NCBI RefSeq assembly: GCF_006346395.1
Contig: NZ_VDMS01000001.1
Location: forward strand, 186,001 to 250,000
Length of the DNA: 64,000 bases
Direction: 5' to 3'
Source of the DNA: Nocardioides plantarum
GTDB taxonomy: Bacteria; Actinomycetota; Actinomycetes; Propionibacteriales; Nocardioidaceae
The position numbers were made by a program, and so were the translations under genes. Shown piece after piece: positions 52,336 through 60,692 of this stretch (the stretch's first letter is position 1; each line of letters opens with the position of its first letter). The notes under the pieces are model-generated. The model was not told the DNA's origin, did no database searches, and saw only the letters and a program-made list of their open reading frames with translations.

Positions 52336-55300
52336 GTGAAATTCTTCAAGACCGGGCTGAGCCTGGCGGTGATCGGGGCGACGCTGTCGGTGCTCCCCGG
52401 CACGGCCTCAGTCGCAGCCGGCGGCCCCAAGACCGCCGACAACACCTCGGTGACCGCCCGCATGCGCGGCGCCGCCGACGGCAGCGTGCGCATCAGCACC
52501 GAGAGCTCGACCGGCAAGGTCGGCTTCATCGCGGCTCGTGGCGCCGGTGCCGACCTCCTCCCCTCCGTGGAGGCCACCAGCAAGGCCTCCGCCGTCGCCA
52601 AGGCGACGACCTACATCGACACCTACGCCTCGGCGTTCGGCGCGAGCAAGGGCCAGCTCAAGCGGTCCAGCGTCGTGCACGACCGCTACGGCTACGTCGT
52701 GACGTTCGACCAGGCCTACCGCGACATCCCGGTGTTCGGTGCCCGCCTGAAGGCCAACATCGACCGCTCCGGCGCCCTGACCGCGGTCGCCGGCTACGCC
52801 GCCCCCGACCTGGCGCTGCCGACGGAGCACCGGGTCACCGCGGCCCAGGCCGCCGAGAAGGCCGTGGCCTTCGTCAAGGCCGACCCGCCGACCGGCGAGA
52901 AGGGCGGCAAGGCCGACACCACCGGCGTCAAGGCCGTCCACAACGAGCTCAACGTCTACCGCCTCGGCTCGCTGCGCGGCCAGAGCGGCAAGGCCGTCCT
53001 CGCCTACGTCGTCGAGGTGTCCAACGCCAAGAACGTGCGCGACATGGTCTTCATCGACGCCAACACCGCCAAGCCCGTCAACCGCTACTCGATGGTCACC
53101 GACGGTCTCGACCGCGAGCTGCAGGAGGCCACCGGCACCAAGACCGACCCGGTGCTGACCACCGTGTGGGAGGAGGGCGACCCGTTCCCCGGCGACCTCA
53201 ACACCGACCAGCAGAACCTCATCAACTCCTCCGGCGAGTCCTACTGGATGTACGCCAACGCCTTCGAGCGCGACTCCTACGACGGTGAGGGCGCCAAGCG
53301 CATCACCGTCAACAACGACCCCCGCATCGACTGCCCCAACGCCAACTGGAACGGCGTCACCACCAACTACTGCGACGGCGTCACCTCCGACGACGTCGTG
53401 GCACACGAGTGGGGCCACGCCTACACCGAGTACACCTCCGGCCTGATCTACCAGTACCAGTCCGGCGCGCTCAACGAGTCCTACTCCGACGTCTGGGGCG
53501 AGACCCTCGACCTGGTCAACGGCCGCGAAGACGAGGGCGAGGGCGACCTCACCGTCAAGCGCGAGGACGGTACCTGCGACCCGACCGCTCCGGCCCGACT
53601 GCAGGTCTCGATCACCGCGCCGTCCTCCGTCGCCGGCCCGTGCACCGCTGCCGCTGCCGGGTTCGGCCCGGCCTACGGCACCACTGCGGTGACCCCGCAG
53701 GTCGTCGTGGCCCAGGACGCCGTCAACTCCACCGGCCCCTCGCCGACCGACGGCTGCACGGCGTTCACCAACGCCGCCGACATCGCCGGCAACTACGCAT
53801 TCGCCGACCGCGGCACCTGCAACTTCAAGGTCAAGATCGACAACGCCATCGCTGCCGGGGCCACCGGCCTCGTCCTCGGTCAGAACGTCGCCGGTCTGCC
53901 GTCGGTCGCCACGGGCGACTCGGCGATCCCCGGCCTCATGGTCAGCCAGGCCGACGCCACCCGCATCAAGAGCGTCGGCACCGTGACGATGAGCATCGCG
54001 GCCGAGGACACCTCGACCCGCCCCGCCACCAGCCGCTGGCTGATCGGCGAGAAGTCCGAGGCGTTCGGCGGCGCGATCCGCGACATGTGGAACCCCACCT
54101 GCTACGGCAACCCGGGCAAGGTGACCGACGCCGAGTACAACTGCGACCCCAACCTGCTCGACTCGGGCGGTGTCCACGGCAACTCCGGCGTGCCGAACCA
54201 CGCCTACGCGCTGGTCGTCGACGGCGGCACCTTCAACGGCGAGACCATCACCGGTCTGGGCCTCGACAAGGCCGCCAACATCTGGTGGTACGCGCAGACC
54301 CACTACCTGACGCCGTCCTCGGACTTCACCGACGCGGCCGACGGCCTCGAGCAGTCGTGCGCCGACCTCGTGGGCGAGCCGATCAACAAGATCAGCACCC
54401 AGGCCGACGAGGGTGCGACCCCGGTGACCCCGATCGCCGCGGCCGACTGCGCCTCGGTGACCAAGGCCATGACGGCCACGGAGATGCGGACCGAGCCGGT
54501 CCAGTGCGCCTTCCAGCCCGTGCTGGCCCCCGGTGAGCTCAGCCCCTGTGGCGCGGGCACGGTCACCGAGACCACCGTCCTGGACGACTTCGAGGACGGC
54601 ATCAAGGACTGGACCCTCGAGCAGCAGCTCGCCTCCGGCGCGACCCAGGGCTACCCCTGGACCGCCACGGACGACGCCCCGGCGGACCGCAAGGGCACCG
54701 TCGCCTACGGGGCCGACCCCGACGAGGGCTCCTGCGCCCCCGGCGAGGACGACATCTCCAGCCGCGACTCGATGATCAGCCCCGAGTACACCGTCCCCGC
54801 GGGCCTGAGCCCCCGGATCACGGTCGACCACTACGTGGCCACCGAGGCCGGCTACGACGGCGGCAACGTCAAGGTCAGCCTCAACGGCGGCGCCTTCGCC
54901 ACCGTTCCGGCCACGGCGTTCCTCTTCAACCCCTACAACGCCACGATGGCCACCTCGGCCACCAACACCAGCCCGCTCGCCGGGCAGCCGGGCTTCACCG
55001 GCACCGACGGTGGCAAGACCCTGGGCAGCTGGGGCCAGTCGACGATCTCGGTCTCCAAGCTCGGCGCCAAGGCCGGCGACAAGATCAAGGTCCGCTTCGA
55101 CTTCGGTCGTGACGGCTGTGGTGGCAACGACGGCTGGTACCTCGACAACCTGGTGATGACCGTGTGCAAGAAGGCCCCCGAGGTCACCGCGGTGCACAAG
55201 CCGGAGCCGTCGACGTACGGCAAGGCCAGCTCGGTGGAGGTCACCGCCCCGGCCGACGCCACCGGCTCGGTCACCCTGCTGTCCGGCAGCACCGAGGTGG

Positions 55301-55731
55301 CCACCGCCGACCTCAAGGACGGCAAGGCCTCGCTCCCCGTCAAGGCCTCCACGCTGGCCGGCAGCTACGACTGGACCGTCCGCTACAGCGGCGACTCCAC
55401 CTACGGCAAGGACTCGACCACGGTCTCGGCCACGGTCAAGAAGGCGTCGTCGAGCACCTCGATCACCGCGTGGAACAAGAAGGTCCGGGCCGGCAGCACG
55501 GCCGTGGTCAAGGTCCAGGTCACGTCCCCCGGCGGCACGCCGACCGGCAAGGTCACGCTCGTCAGCCAGGGCGTCACCTACGGCACCGGCTACCTGTCGG
55601 GTGGCGCGGTCCGCATCGTCACCAAGAAGCTCACCAAGGCCGGCACCTACCGGCTCTACGCGAGCTACGCCGGTGACCGCAACCGCACCGCGAGCCAGAC
55701 CAAGCTCTTCACGATCACCGTGGTGAAGTAG
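52336..55731 (+). CDS. Secreted M4-family (thermolysin-like) metalloprotease with PA and Ig domains
   Basis: 1131 residues from GTG. Signal peptide about 1-30 (KFFKTGLSLAVIGATLSVLP, then ASVAAGG). FTP/PepSY propeptide to about residue 220. Zinc motif VVAHEWGHAYTEYTSG near 357 with glutamate ligand in LNESYSDVWGE. A protease-associated domain (about 450-560, RGTCNFKVKIDNAIAAGATG) is inserted before the C-terminal lobe with catalytic His (GVHGNSGVPNHAYALV). A jelly-roll module (about 750-950, SRDSMISPEYTV, GWYLDNLVM) and two Ig-like repeats follow. Secreted, self-activated protease; a hairpin terminator lies just downstream. Confidence 0.94.
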   Translation: MKFFKTGLSLAVIGATLSVLPGTASVAAGGPKTADNTSVTARMRGAADGSVRISTESSTGKVGFIAARGAGADLLPSVEATSKASAVAKATTYIDTYASAFGASKGQLKRSSVVHDRYGYVVTFDQAYRDIPVFGARLKANIDRSGALTAVAGYAAPDLALPTEHRVTAAQAAEKAVAFVKADPPTGEKGGKADTTGVKAVHNELNVYRLGSLRGQSGKAVLAYVVEVSNAKNVRDMVFIDANTAKPVNRYSMVTDGLDRELQEATGTKTDPVLTTVWEEGDPFPGDLNTDQQNLINSSGESYWMYANAFERDSYDGEGAKRITVNNDPRIDCPNANWNGVTTNYCDGVTSDDVVAHEWGHAYTEYTSGLIYQYQSGALNESYSDVWGETLDLVNGREDEGEGDLTVKREDGTCDPTAPARLQVSITAPSSVAGPCTAAAAGFGPAYGTTAVTPQVVVAQDAVNSTGPSPTDGCTAFTNAADIAGNYAFADRGTCNFKVKIDNAIAAGATGLVLGQNVAGLPSVATGDSAIPGLMVSQADATRIKSVGTVTMSIAAEDTSTRPATSRWLIGEKSEAFGGAIRDMWNPTCYGNPGKVTDAEYNCDPNLLDSGGVHGNSGVPNHAYALVVDGGTFNGETITGLGLDKAANIWWYAQTHYLTPSSDFTDAADGLEQSCADLVGEPINKISTQADEGATPVTPIAAADCASVTKAMTATEMRTEPVQCAFQPVLAPGELSPCGAGTVTETTVLDDFEDGIKDWTLEQQLASGATQGYPWTATDDAPADRKGTVAYGADPDEGSCAPGEDDISSRDSMISPEYTVPAGLSPRITVDHYVATEAGYDGGNVKVSLNGGAFATVPATAFLFNPYNATMATSATNTSPLAGQPGFTGTDGGKTLGSWGQSTISVSKLGAKAGDKIKVRFDFGRDGCGGNDGWYLDNLVMTVCKKAPEVTAVHKPEPSTYGKASSVEVTAPADATGSVTLLSGSTEVATADLKDGKASLPVKASTLAGSYDWTVRYSGDSTYGKDSTTVSATVKKASSSTSITAWNKKVRAGSTAVVKVQVTSPGGTPTGKVTLVSQGVTYGTGYLSGGAVRIVTKKLTKAGTYRLYASYAGDRNRTASQTKLFTITVVK

Positions 55732-55760
55732 CACCCCGCTCGCAGCACCTGCACCACCAC

Positions 55761-55796
55761 GGAACCCCCGTCGGCCTCACGGCCGGCGGGGGTTCC
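55761..55796. terminator. Rho-independent-like terminator after the M4 protease
   Basis: GGAACCCCCGTCGGCC and GGCCGGCGGGGGTTCC pair over 16 bp (one mismatch) with loop TCAC, 30 bp after the protease stop. Confidence 0.85.
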
Positions 55797-55830
55797 TGCG
55801 TCCGGCGGTACGACGCGGTGGCTCAGGGGT

Positions 55831-56063
55831 TCAGGACAGCCCGACGAGCACGGGGCGACGACGAAGCCGATCGACCCCGCTGCCGAGGGTCACCCCGGCG
55901 CCGGGACCGGCCGCGCGCGAGCCGGCCAGCTCGACCAGGGCCCGACCGAGCGCCTGGCGGCCCGAGGACCGCACCGCGGCCCGGTCGGCCAGCACCTCGC
56001 CCCCGGACGAGACGACGACGTGCGCCCCGAGCATGCCGGGGACGCCCGCGTGGTGGCCAGGTC
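55831..56063 (-). pseudogene. Decayed partial copy of the M56 peptidase gene
   Basis: Encodes pieces matching the intact M56 gene at 56814-57713: GVPGMLGAHVVVS, then EVLADRAAVR, then ALGRALVELAGSRAAGPGAG followed by VTLGSG and a closing LVGLS. The HERAH zinc motif and the region between the first two pieces are deleted, as is most of the segment after VTLGSG. A remnant of duplication, not a functional gene. Confidence 0.8.
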
Positions 56064-56159
56064 AATCAGTTCCCTGGTCTTGACGAGCTCGTCGCAAGAA
56101 ACGTAGCTCCGATCGCGATGAACACCGCCGCGACAGGGCTCACTCTGAGGGTCGTGGGG

Positions 56160-56660
56160 TCATGCTGGGGCAAGCTCCCTCAGTGCATCCTCGGCGTAGT
56201 CCGCGATCCACGGTGGATCGACGGAGACTTCTGCTCGTGCAAAGAACTCGACGGTCGTCTTCTGGGCCGCTTCGACCTTGCTCGAGACGGTGTAGACGGT
56301 CACGTATCGCGACCCTCGGATCCGCCTGATCACCTCGGCGGTGGACTGCGGCTCGCACGCGTCCGAGTTGCTGAGTCGAATGTTTCTCGTGCACATCTGC
56401 ACGGTGAACCCGTCGTACTCGAAGGAGAGGTGCTGACCACTGGCGACAGGGTCGGCGAACGACCTGCTCCGCACGAGGGCTCCCTCCGGCGGTCGGTCGA
56501 CCGGAAGCGGGACGTGGTCGTACTGATCGATGCGCGGGAGCTCGAGGCCACCGGGAGCAGGTGTCGAATCATTCCCGTCATCTCGTCCGCATGCCGTCGC
56601 GAACAGCACCGCTGCTACCGATGCCGAGACCTTGAGACCCAGCTGGAACCGAGAAGTCAC
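56160..56660 (-). CDS. Putative lipoprotein, unknown function
   Basis: 166 residues from GTG. N-terminus RFQLGLKVSASVAAVLFATA then Cys, a signal sequence with a weak lipobox (ATAC). The mature part has PVDRPPEGALVRSRSFADPV, VQMCTRNIRLSNSDACEPQS (two Cys that could pair) and VEFFARAEVSVDPPW. GC content is visibly lower than in neighbouring genes. It sits between a decayed and an intact copy of the M56 gene, suggesting arrival with the duplication. No family recognised. Confidence 0.7.
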   Translation of the reverse strand: MTSRFQLGLKVSASVAAVLFATACGRDDGNDSTPAPGGLELPRIDQYDHVPLPVDRPPEGALVRSRSFADPVASGQHLSFEYDGFTVQMCTRNIRLSNSDACEPQSTAEVIRRIRGSRYVTVYTVSSKVEAAQKTTVEFFARAEVSVDPPWIADYAEDALRELAPA

Positions 56661-56813
56661 GCACCCTCCTTCCGAGAGGGCCAGAACTTAACACCCCGGA
56701 CGGCAACAGCGTGGACAGTTCGACGATTTTCTCTTGCGCTGCCCGCTCGCCGTCTGTCGCCCCGAACGGATCGGGACACCGGCGCGGTCCTCACGCACCA
56801 CGGAAGCGCGTTG

Positions 56814-57713
56814 TCAGGACAGACCCGCGAGCCAGGGCGCGACGACGAAGCCGCTGGGCAAGGCGAGGAGCGCCACGGCGAGGACGAGCAGGAGCGTGGC
56901 CTGCACGCGGTGCGGGCCGTCGTCGCCGAGCAGCCGGACCCGCGTCACCAGGTCGACGCCGGCCACGCCGCTGCCGAGGGTCACGCCGGCGCCCGGGCCC
57001 GCGGCCCGGGACCCGGCGAGCTCGACCAGTGCGCGACCCAGCGCCCTCCGGTCGGCGGCGCGTACGGCGGCCCGGTCGGCCAGCACCTCGACCAGCAGCC
57101 TGACCTCGCCGAGGGCGGCGGCGCTCGACACCCAGCGCGGGAACGCGTCGTGCAGCGCGCTGAACGCCTCGAGCACGAGGTCGTGGCGGGCGCGCAGGTG
57201 GGCGCGCTCGTGGGCCAGGACGGCGTCGAGCTCGATGTCGGTGAGGCGGCCGACCGCCCCGGCCGAGACGACGACGCGCGCCCCGACCATGCCGGGGACG
57301 CAGTAGGCCACGGGAAGGTCGTGGTCGAGGACCAGGACCGAGGCCCCGCCGTCACGGGCCCGGTCGCGCCGGGCGACCAGGTCGACCTGGTGACGGTGGT
57401 GGCGGCGCAGCGCCCGGAGCCGGGTCCCGATCCGGTGCCCGCTGAGCAGGAGCCGCCCGAGCACGAGGCCAGTGACCACCAGGGCCGCCCCGGCGACGAC
57501 GACGGCCGCGACGTCCGGGTCGCGGCGCCAGGCCCGGTCGGTGGCCAAGGAGGCGCCGGCGCCGAGGGCGGCGAGCACGGCCGCGAGGGCGACGCTCTGC
57601 CACAGCAGCATGGCGGCGCGGGGCGTGTGCCGGGTGCGGACCACCCGCGCCAGCAGCGCCGGGACGGGGCCGGCCAGGAGCACGGCCAACGTGCCGAGCA
57701 GCAGCGGGGTCAT
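56814..57713 (-). CDS. M56-family (BlaR1/HtpX-like) membrane metallopeptidase
   Basis: 299 residues, ATG at 57713 two bases after the BlaI-like gene ends. Hydrophobic helices at the N-terminus, about 90 and the C-terminus. Zinc motif VLAHERAHLRARHDLVLEAF; further DRAAVRAADRRALGRALVEL. No penicillin-binding sensor domain, so it is the short M56 type. It is expected to cleave and inactivate the partner repressor in response to an unknown membrane signal. Given the operator layout it could govern cytochrome bd rather than beta-lactam resistance. Confidence 0.92.
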   Translation of the reverse strand: MTPLLLGTLAVLLAGPVPALLARVVRTRHTPRAAMLLWQSVALAAVLAALGAGASLATDRAWRRDPDVAAVVVAGAALVVTGLVLGRLLLSGHRIGTRLRALRRHHRHQVDLVARRDRARDGGASVLVLDHDLPVAYCVPGMVGARVVVSAGAVGRLTDIELDAVLAHERAHLRARHDLVLEAFSALHDAFPRWVSSAAALGEVRLLVEVLADRAAVRAADRRALGRALVELAGSRAAGPGAGVTLGSGVAGVDLVTRVRLLGDDGPHRVQATLLLVLAVALLALPSGFVVAPWLAGLS

Positions 57714-57715
57714 CG

Positions 57716-58120
57716 TCAGGTGCGGTCGAGGTCGGCCAGGGCCTGGCGCAGGGCGGCGAGGTCCTCGGCGCTGGCCTCCTCGACGAACGCCACCAGGGCG
57801 GTGCCGCGGTCGTGGTCGGCGAAGTCGGCCAGGGTGTCGCGCATCAGCCCGGCGGTGAGCGCCGCCCGCGACTCGCGCGCGCGGTAGCGGTAGGCGCGCC
57901 CGTCCCGCTCCTGCGTGACGAGGTCCTTGCGGGCGAGGCGGTCCATCACCGTCATCACCGTCGTGTAGGCGATCTCGCGGGTCTCGGCGAGCGCGGCGTG
58001 CACCTCGCGGACGGTGAGGGCGCCGTCGCCGGCCGTCGTCTCGAGGGCCGACCAGAGCCGCTCCATGACCGCACGCTCGAGGTCGCCGAGCTGGGACCGG
58101 GAGGGCTGGGAGGCGGGCAC
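57716..58120 (-). CDS. BlaI/MecI-family repressor
   Basis: 134 residues from the GTG at 58120. Winged helix: RAVMERLWSALETTAGDGAL, TVREVHAALAETREIAYTTV, MTVMDRLARKDLVTQERDGR; then the dimerisation helices. A candidate -10 TACAAT (58127-58132, minus strand) ends exactly 7 nt before the start, so the mRNA is probably leaderless. Two palindromes upstream are likely its operators. Divergent from cydABDC. Confidence 0.94.
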   Translation of the reverse strand: MPASQPSRSQLGDLERAVMERLWSALETTAGDGALTVREVHAALAETREIAYTTVMTVMDRLARKDLVTQERDGRAYRYRARESRAALTAGLMRDTLADFADHDRGTALVAFVEEASAEDLAALRQALADLDRT

Positions 58121-58144
58121 GAACCGATTGTACCTACGCGACGG

Positions 58145-58176
58145 GTAGTACTACATTCCGTAGTAACTACTACGGA
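58145..58176. promoter_or_regulatory. Two BlaI-type operators between blaI and cydA
   Basis: GTAGTACTAC (58145-58154) is a perfect 10-bp palindrome. TCCGTAGTAACTACTACGGA (58157-58176) is a perfect 20-bp palindrome. Both are built from GTAGTA/TACTAC half-sites as in BlaI operators. They lie upstream of the blaI -10 and 29 bp before the cydA ATG, so they could control both directions. Confidence 0.8.
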
Positions 58177-58205
58177 CTGTCGTAGCCAGACCACCAGGAG
58201 CCCGT

Positions 58206-59657
58206 ATGGACGTCGTCGACATCGCCCGCTGGCAGTTCGGCATCGTGACCGTCTACCACTTCCTCTTCGTGCCGCTGACGATCGGACTGACCGCCCTGGT
58301 GGCGCTGCTCGAGACGCAGTGGCTGCGCACCGGCCTCCCCGACTACCTGAGGCTGACCAAGTTCTTCGGCCGGCTGCTGCTCATCAACTTCGCGATCGGC
58401 GTCGTGACCGGGATCGTGCAGGAGTTCCAGTTCGGGATGAACTGGTCGGACTACTCCCGCTTCGTCGGCGACGTCTTCGGCGCTCCCCTGGCGATCGAGG
58501 GACTGCTCGCCTTCTTTCTCGAGTCGACCTTCCTGGGGCTGTGGATCTTCGGCTGGGACCGGCTCCCCCGGCGGCTGCACGCCGCCTGCATGTGGATCGT
58601 CCACCTCGGCACGCTCGCGTCGTCCTGGTTCATCCTGGCCGCCAACTCCTGGATGCAGCACCCCGTCGGCTACCGGTACGACGCCGAGTCGGGACGTGCC
58701 GAGCTCACCGACTTCGCCGCGGTGATGTTCAACAAGGTGCAGCTCGTGACCTTCCCGCACGTCATCGCGGCGGCGTACCTCACCGCGGGGGTCTTCATGG
58801 TCGGGGTCGCCGGCTGGCTCTACGTGCGCCGCTCGACGCCCGAGCAGACCGAGGACCGCCCGATGTACCGGCGCGCGATCCGGGTCGGTGCCGTCGTCGC
58901 CCTCGTCTCGGGGCTCGCCGTCGCCGTCACCGGCGACCTGCAGGGCAAGGTGATGACCGAGGTCCAGCCGATGAAGATGGCCGCCGCCGAGGGGCTCTAC
59001 GAGACCCGGGACTCGTGCGCGCCGTTCTCGGTGTTCACGCTCGGCACCCCCGACGGGCGGGAGGAGAAGTTCTCCGTCACCGTCCCGTGCCTGTTGTCCT
59101 TCCTCGGCACCGGCTCCTTCGACGGCAAGGTCGAGGGCATCGACGACCTCCGCCAGGCCTACCGCGCCGAGTACGGCGAGGACCCGGGCACGACCTACTA
59201 CCAGGCCGCCGACTACGTGCCCGTCATCCCGGTGACCTACTGGTCGTTCCGCTTCATGATCGGGCTCGGCATGTCGGCCGCCGCCGGGGCCGCCCTCGTC
59301 CTGTGGCTGACCCGCCCTGGCCGGTCGCCGTCGGGACGGTGGTTCCGGGTGCTGCTCCTCGGACTGCCGCTCGGTGCCCTGGCCGCCAACTCGTTCGGGT
59401 GGATCTTCACCGAGATGGGACGCCAGCCCTGGGTGGTGTTCGGGCTGATGACCACCGACCACGCCGTGTCGCCCGGCGTCAGCACGGCGGAGGCGATGAC
59501 CTCGCTGGTGGCCCTCACCTCGCTGTATGCCGTGCTCGCCGTGGTCGAGGTCCGGCTGCTGGTCTCGGCGATCCGCGGCGGCGCCCCGGCGTACGTCGAG
59601 CCGCCCGACCCGTCGCGCGACCGCACGGACGACGACGCCCTCGCCTTCGCCTACTGA
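58206..59657 (+). CDS. cydA: Cytochrome bd ubiquinol oxidase subunit I
   Basis: 483 residues, ATG with AGGAG upstream. It is the haem-bearing subunit of the high-affinity terminal oxidase. ARWQFGIVTVYHFLFVPLTI, GIVQEFQFGMNWSDYSRFVG, PLAIEGLLAFFLESTFLGLW and NSWMQHPVGY are conserved; His in YHF and Met/His positions for the haems are present. The Q-loop is short, as in actinobacteria. WIFTEMGRQPWVVFGLMTT is intact. Confidence 0.97.
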   Translation: MDVVDIARWQFGIVTVYHFLFVPLTIGLTALVALLETQWLRTGLPDYLRLTKFFGRLLLINFAIGVVTGIVQEFQFGMNWSDYSRFVGDVFGAPLAIEGLLAFFLESTFLGLWIFGWDRLPRRLHAACMWIVHLGTLASSWFILAANSWMQHPVGYRYDAESGRAELTDFAAVMFNKVQLVTFPHVIAAAYLTAGVFMVGVAGWLYVRRSTPEQTEDRPMYRRAIRVGAVVALVSGLAVAVTGDLQGKVMTEVQPMKMAAAEGLYETRDSCAPFSVFTLGTPDGREEKFSVTVPCLLSFLGTGSFDGKVEGIDDLRQAYRAEYGEDPGTTYYQAADYVPVIPVTYWSFRFMIGLGMSAAAGAALVLWLTRPGRSPSGRWFRVLLLGLPLGALAANSFGWIFTEMGRQPWVVFGLMTTDHAVSPGVSTAEAMTSLVALTSLYAVLAVVEVRLLVSAIRGGAPAYVEPPDPSRDRTDDDALAFAY

Positions 59658-59678
59658 CACCGATCCCAGGAGACCGTC

Positions 59679-60692
59679 ATGGAGCTCACCACCGTCTGGT
59701 TCGTGCTGATCGCCGTCCTGTGGGTCGGCTACTTCGCCCTCGAGGGCTTCGACTTCGGGGTGGGGATGCTGCTGCCCGTGCTGGCCCGCGACGACACCGA
59801 GCGCCGCGTCATGATCAACACGATCGGGCCGGTGTGGGACGGCAACGAGGTGTGGGTGCTGGTCGCGGGAGGCGCGACGTTCGCGGCCTTCCCCGAGTGG
59901 TACGCCTCGCTGTTCAGCGGGTTCTACCTGCCGCTGCTGCTGATCCTGCTCGCCCTGATCGTGCGCGGGGTGGCCTTCGAGTACCGCCACCAACGGCCGG
60001 AGGCCGCCTGGCAGGGCTGGTGGGACCGGGCGATCATCGTCGGCTCGTTCGTCCCCGCGCTGTTGTGGGGCGTCGCCTTCGCCAACCTCGCGCGTGGCGT
60101 GCCGCTCGACGCCGACCACGAGTTCACCGGGTCGCTGCTCACCCTGCTCAACCCGTTCGGGCTCCTCGGTGGCGTGGTCACGCTGCTGCTCTTCCTCACG
60201 CACGGGGCGATGTTCGTCGCGCTCAAGACCGACGGCGACATCCGCCACCGGGCCCGCGCCCTCGCCGTACGCCTCGGCGCCGTCGGCGCGGTCGCGGCCG
60301 TGGTGTTCCTCGTGTGGGCCCAGTCCCTCACCGGCACCGCGGTCTCGGCGGTCGTCTTCCTCGCCGCTGCCGTCGCGCTGGTGCTCGGGATCGACGCGGC
60401 GCGACGCGGCCGGGAGGGCTGGGCCTTCGCCGGCACCTTCGCCACGATCGCGCTCGCGGTCGCCGGGCTGTTCGTCGCCATGTTCCCCGACGTGATGCCG
60501 TCGACCACCGACGCCGCCTTCTCGCTGACGACCACCAACGCCGCCGCGACGCCGTACACGCTGAAGATCATGACGTGGGTGGCCGCGGTGTTCACGCCGA
60601 TGGTGATCGGCTACCAGGCCTGGTCCTACTGGGTGTTCCGCAAGCGCATCGCCGTGCACCACATCCCGACCGCCGAGCTGGCGCACCGGTGA
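59679..60692 (+). CDS. cydB: Cytochrome bd ubiquinol oxidase subunit II
   Basis: 337 residues. WVGYFALEGFDFGVGMLLPV, GPVWDGNEVWVLVAGGATFA, FPEWYASLFSGFYLPLLLIL and the late TLKIMTWVAAVFTPMVIGYQ match the family; about eight helices. It starts 21 bp after cydA and its stop overlaps the GTG of cydDC. Confidence 0.97.
   Translation: MELTTVWFVLIAVLWVGYFALEGFDFGVGMLLPVLARDDTERRVMINTIGPVWDGNEVWVLVAGGATFAAFPEWYASLFSGFYLPLLLILLALIVRGVAFEYRHQRPEAAWQGWWDRAIIVGSFVPALLWGVAFANLARGVPLDADHEFTGSLLTLLNPFGLLGGVVTLLLFLTHGAMFVALKTDGDIRHRARALAVRLGAVGAVAAVVFLVWAQSLTGTAVSAVVFLAAAVALVLGIDAARRGREGWAFAGTFATIALAVAGLFVAMFPDVMPSTTDAAFSLTTTNAAATPYTLKIMTWVAAVFTPMVIGYQAWSYWVFRKRIAVHHIPTAELAHR

Noticed and set aside
52408-55734. 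Minus-strand frame of 1108 codons opposite the M4 protease
   Set aside because: Shadow frame without motifs; the plus-strand gene has a ribosome site, signal peptide, HEWGH and a terminator.
57716-58120. Beta-lactam resistance locus
   Set aside because: BlaI and M56 are present, but there is no beta-lactamase or penicillin-binding protein gene, and the M56 protein has no sensor domain.
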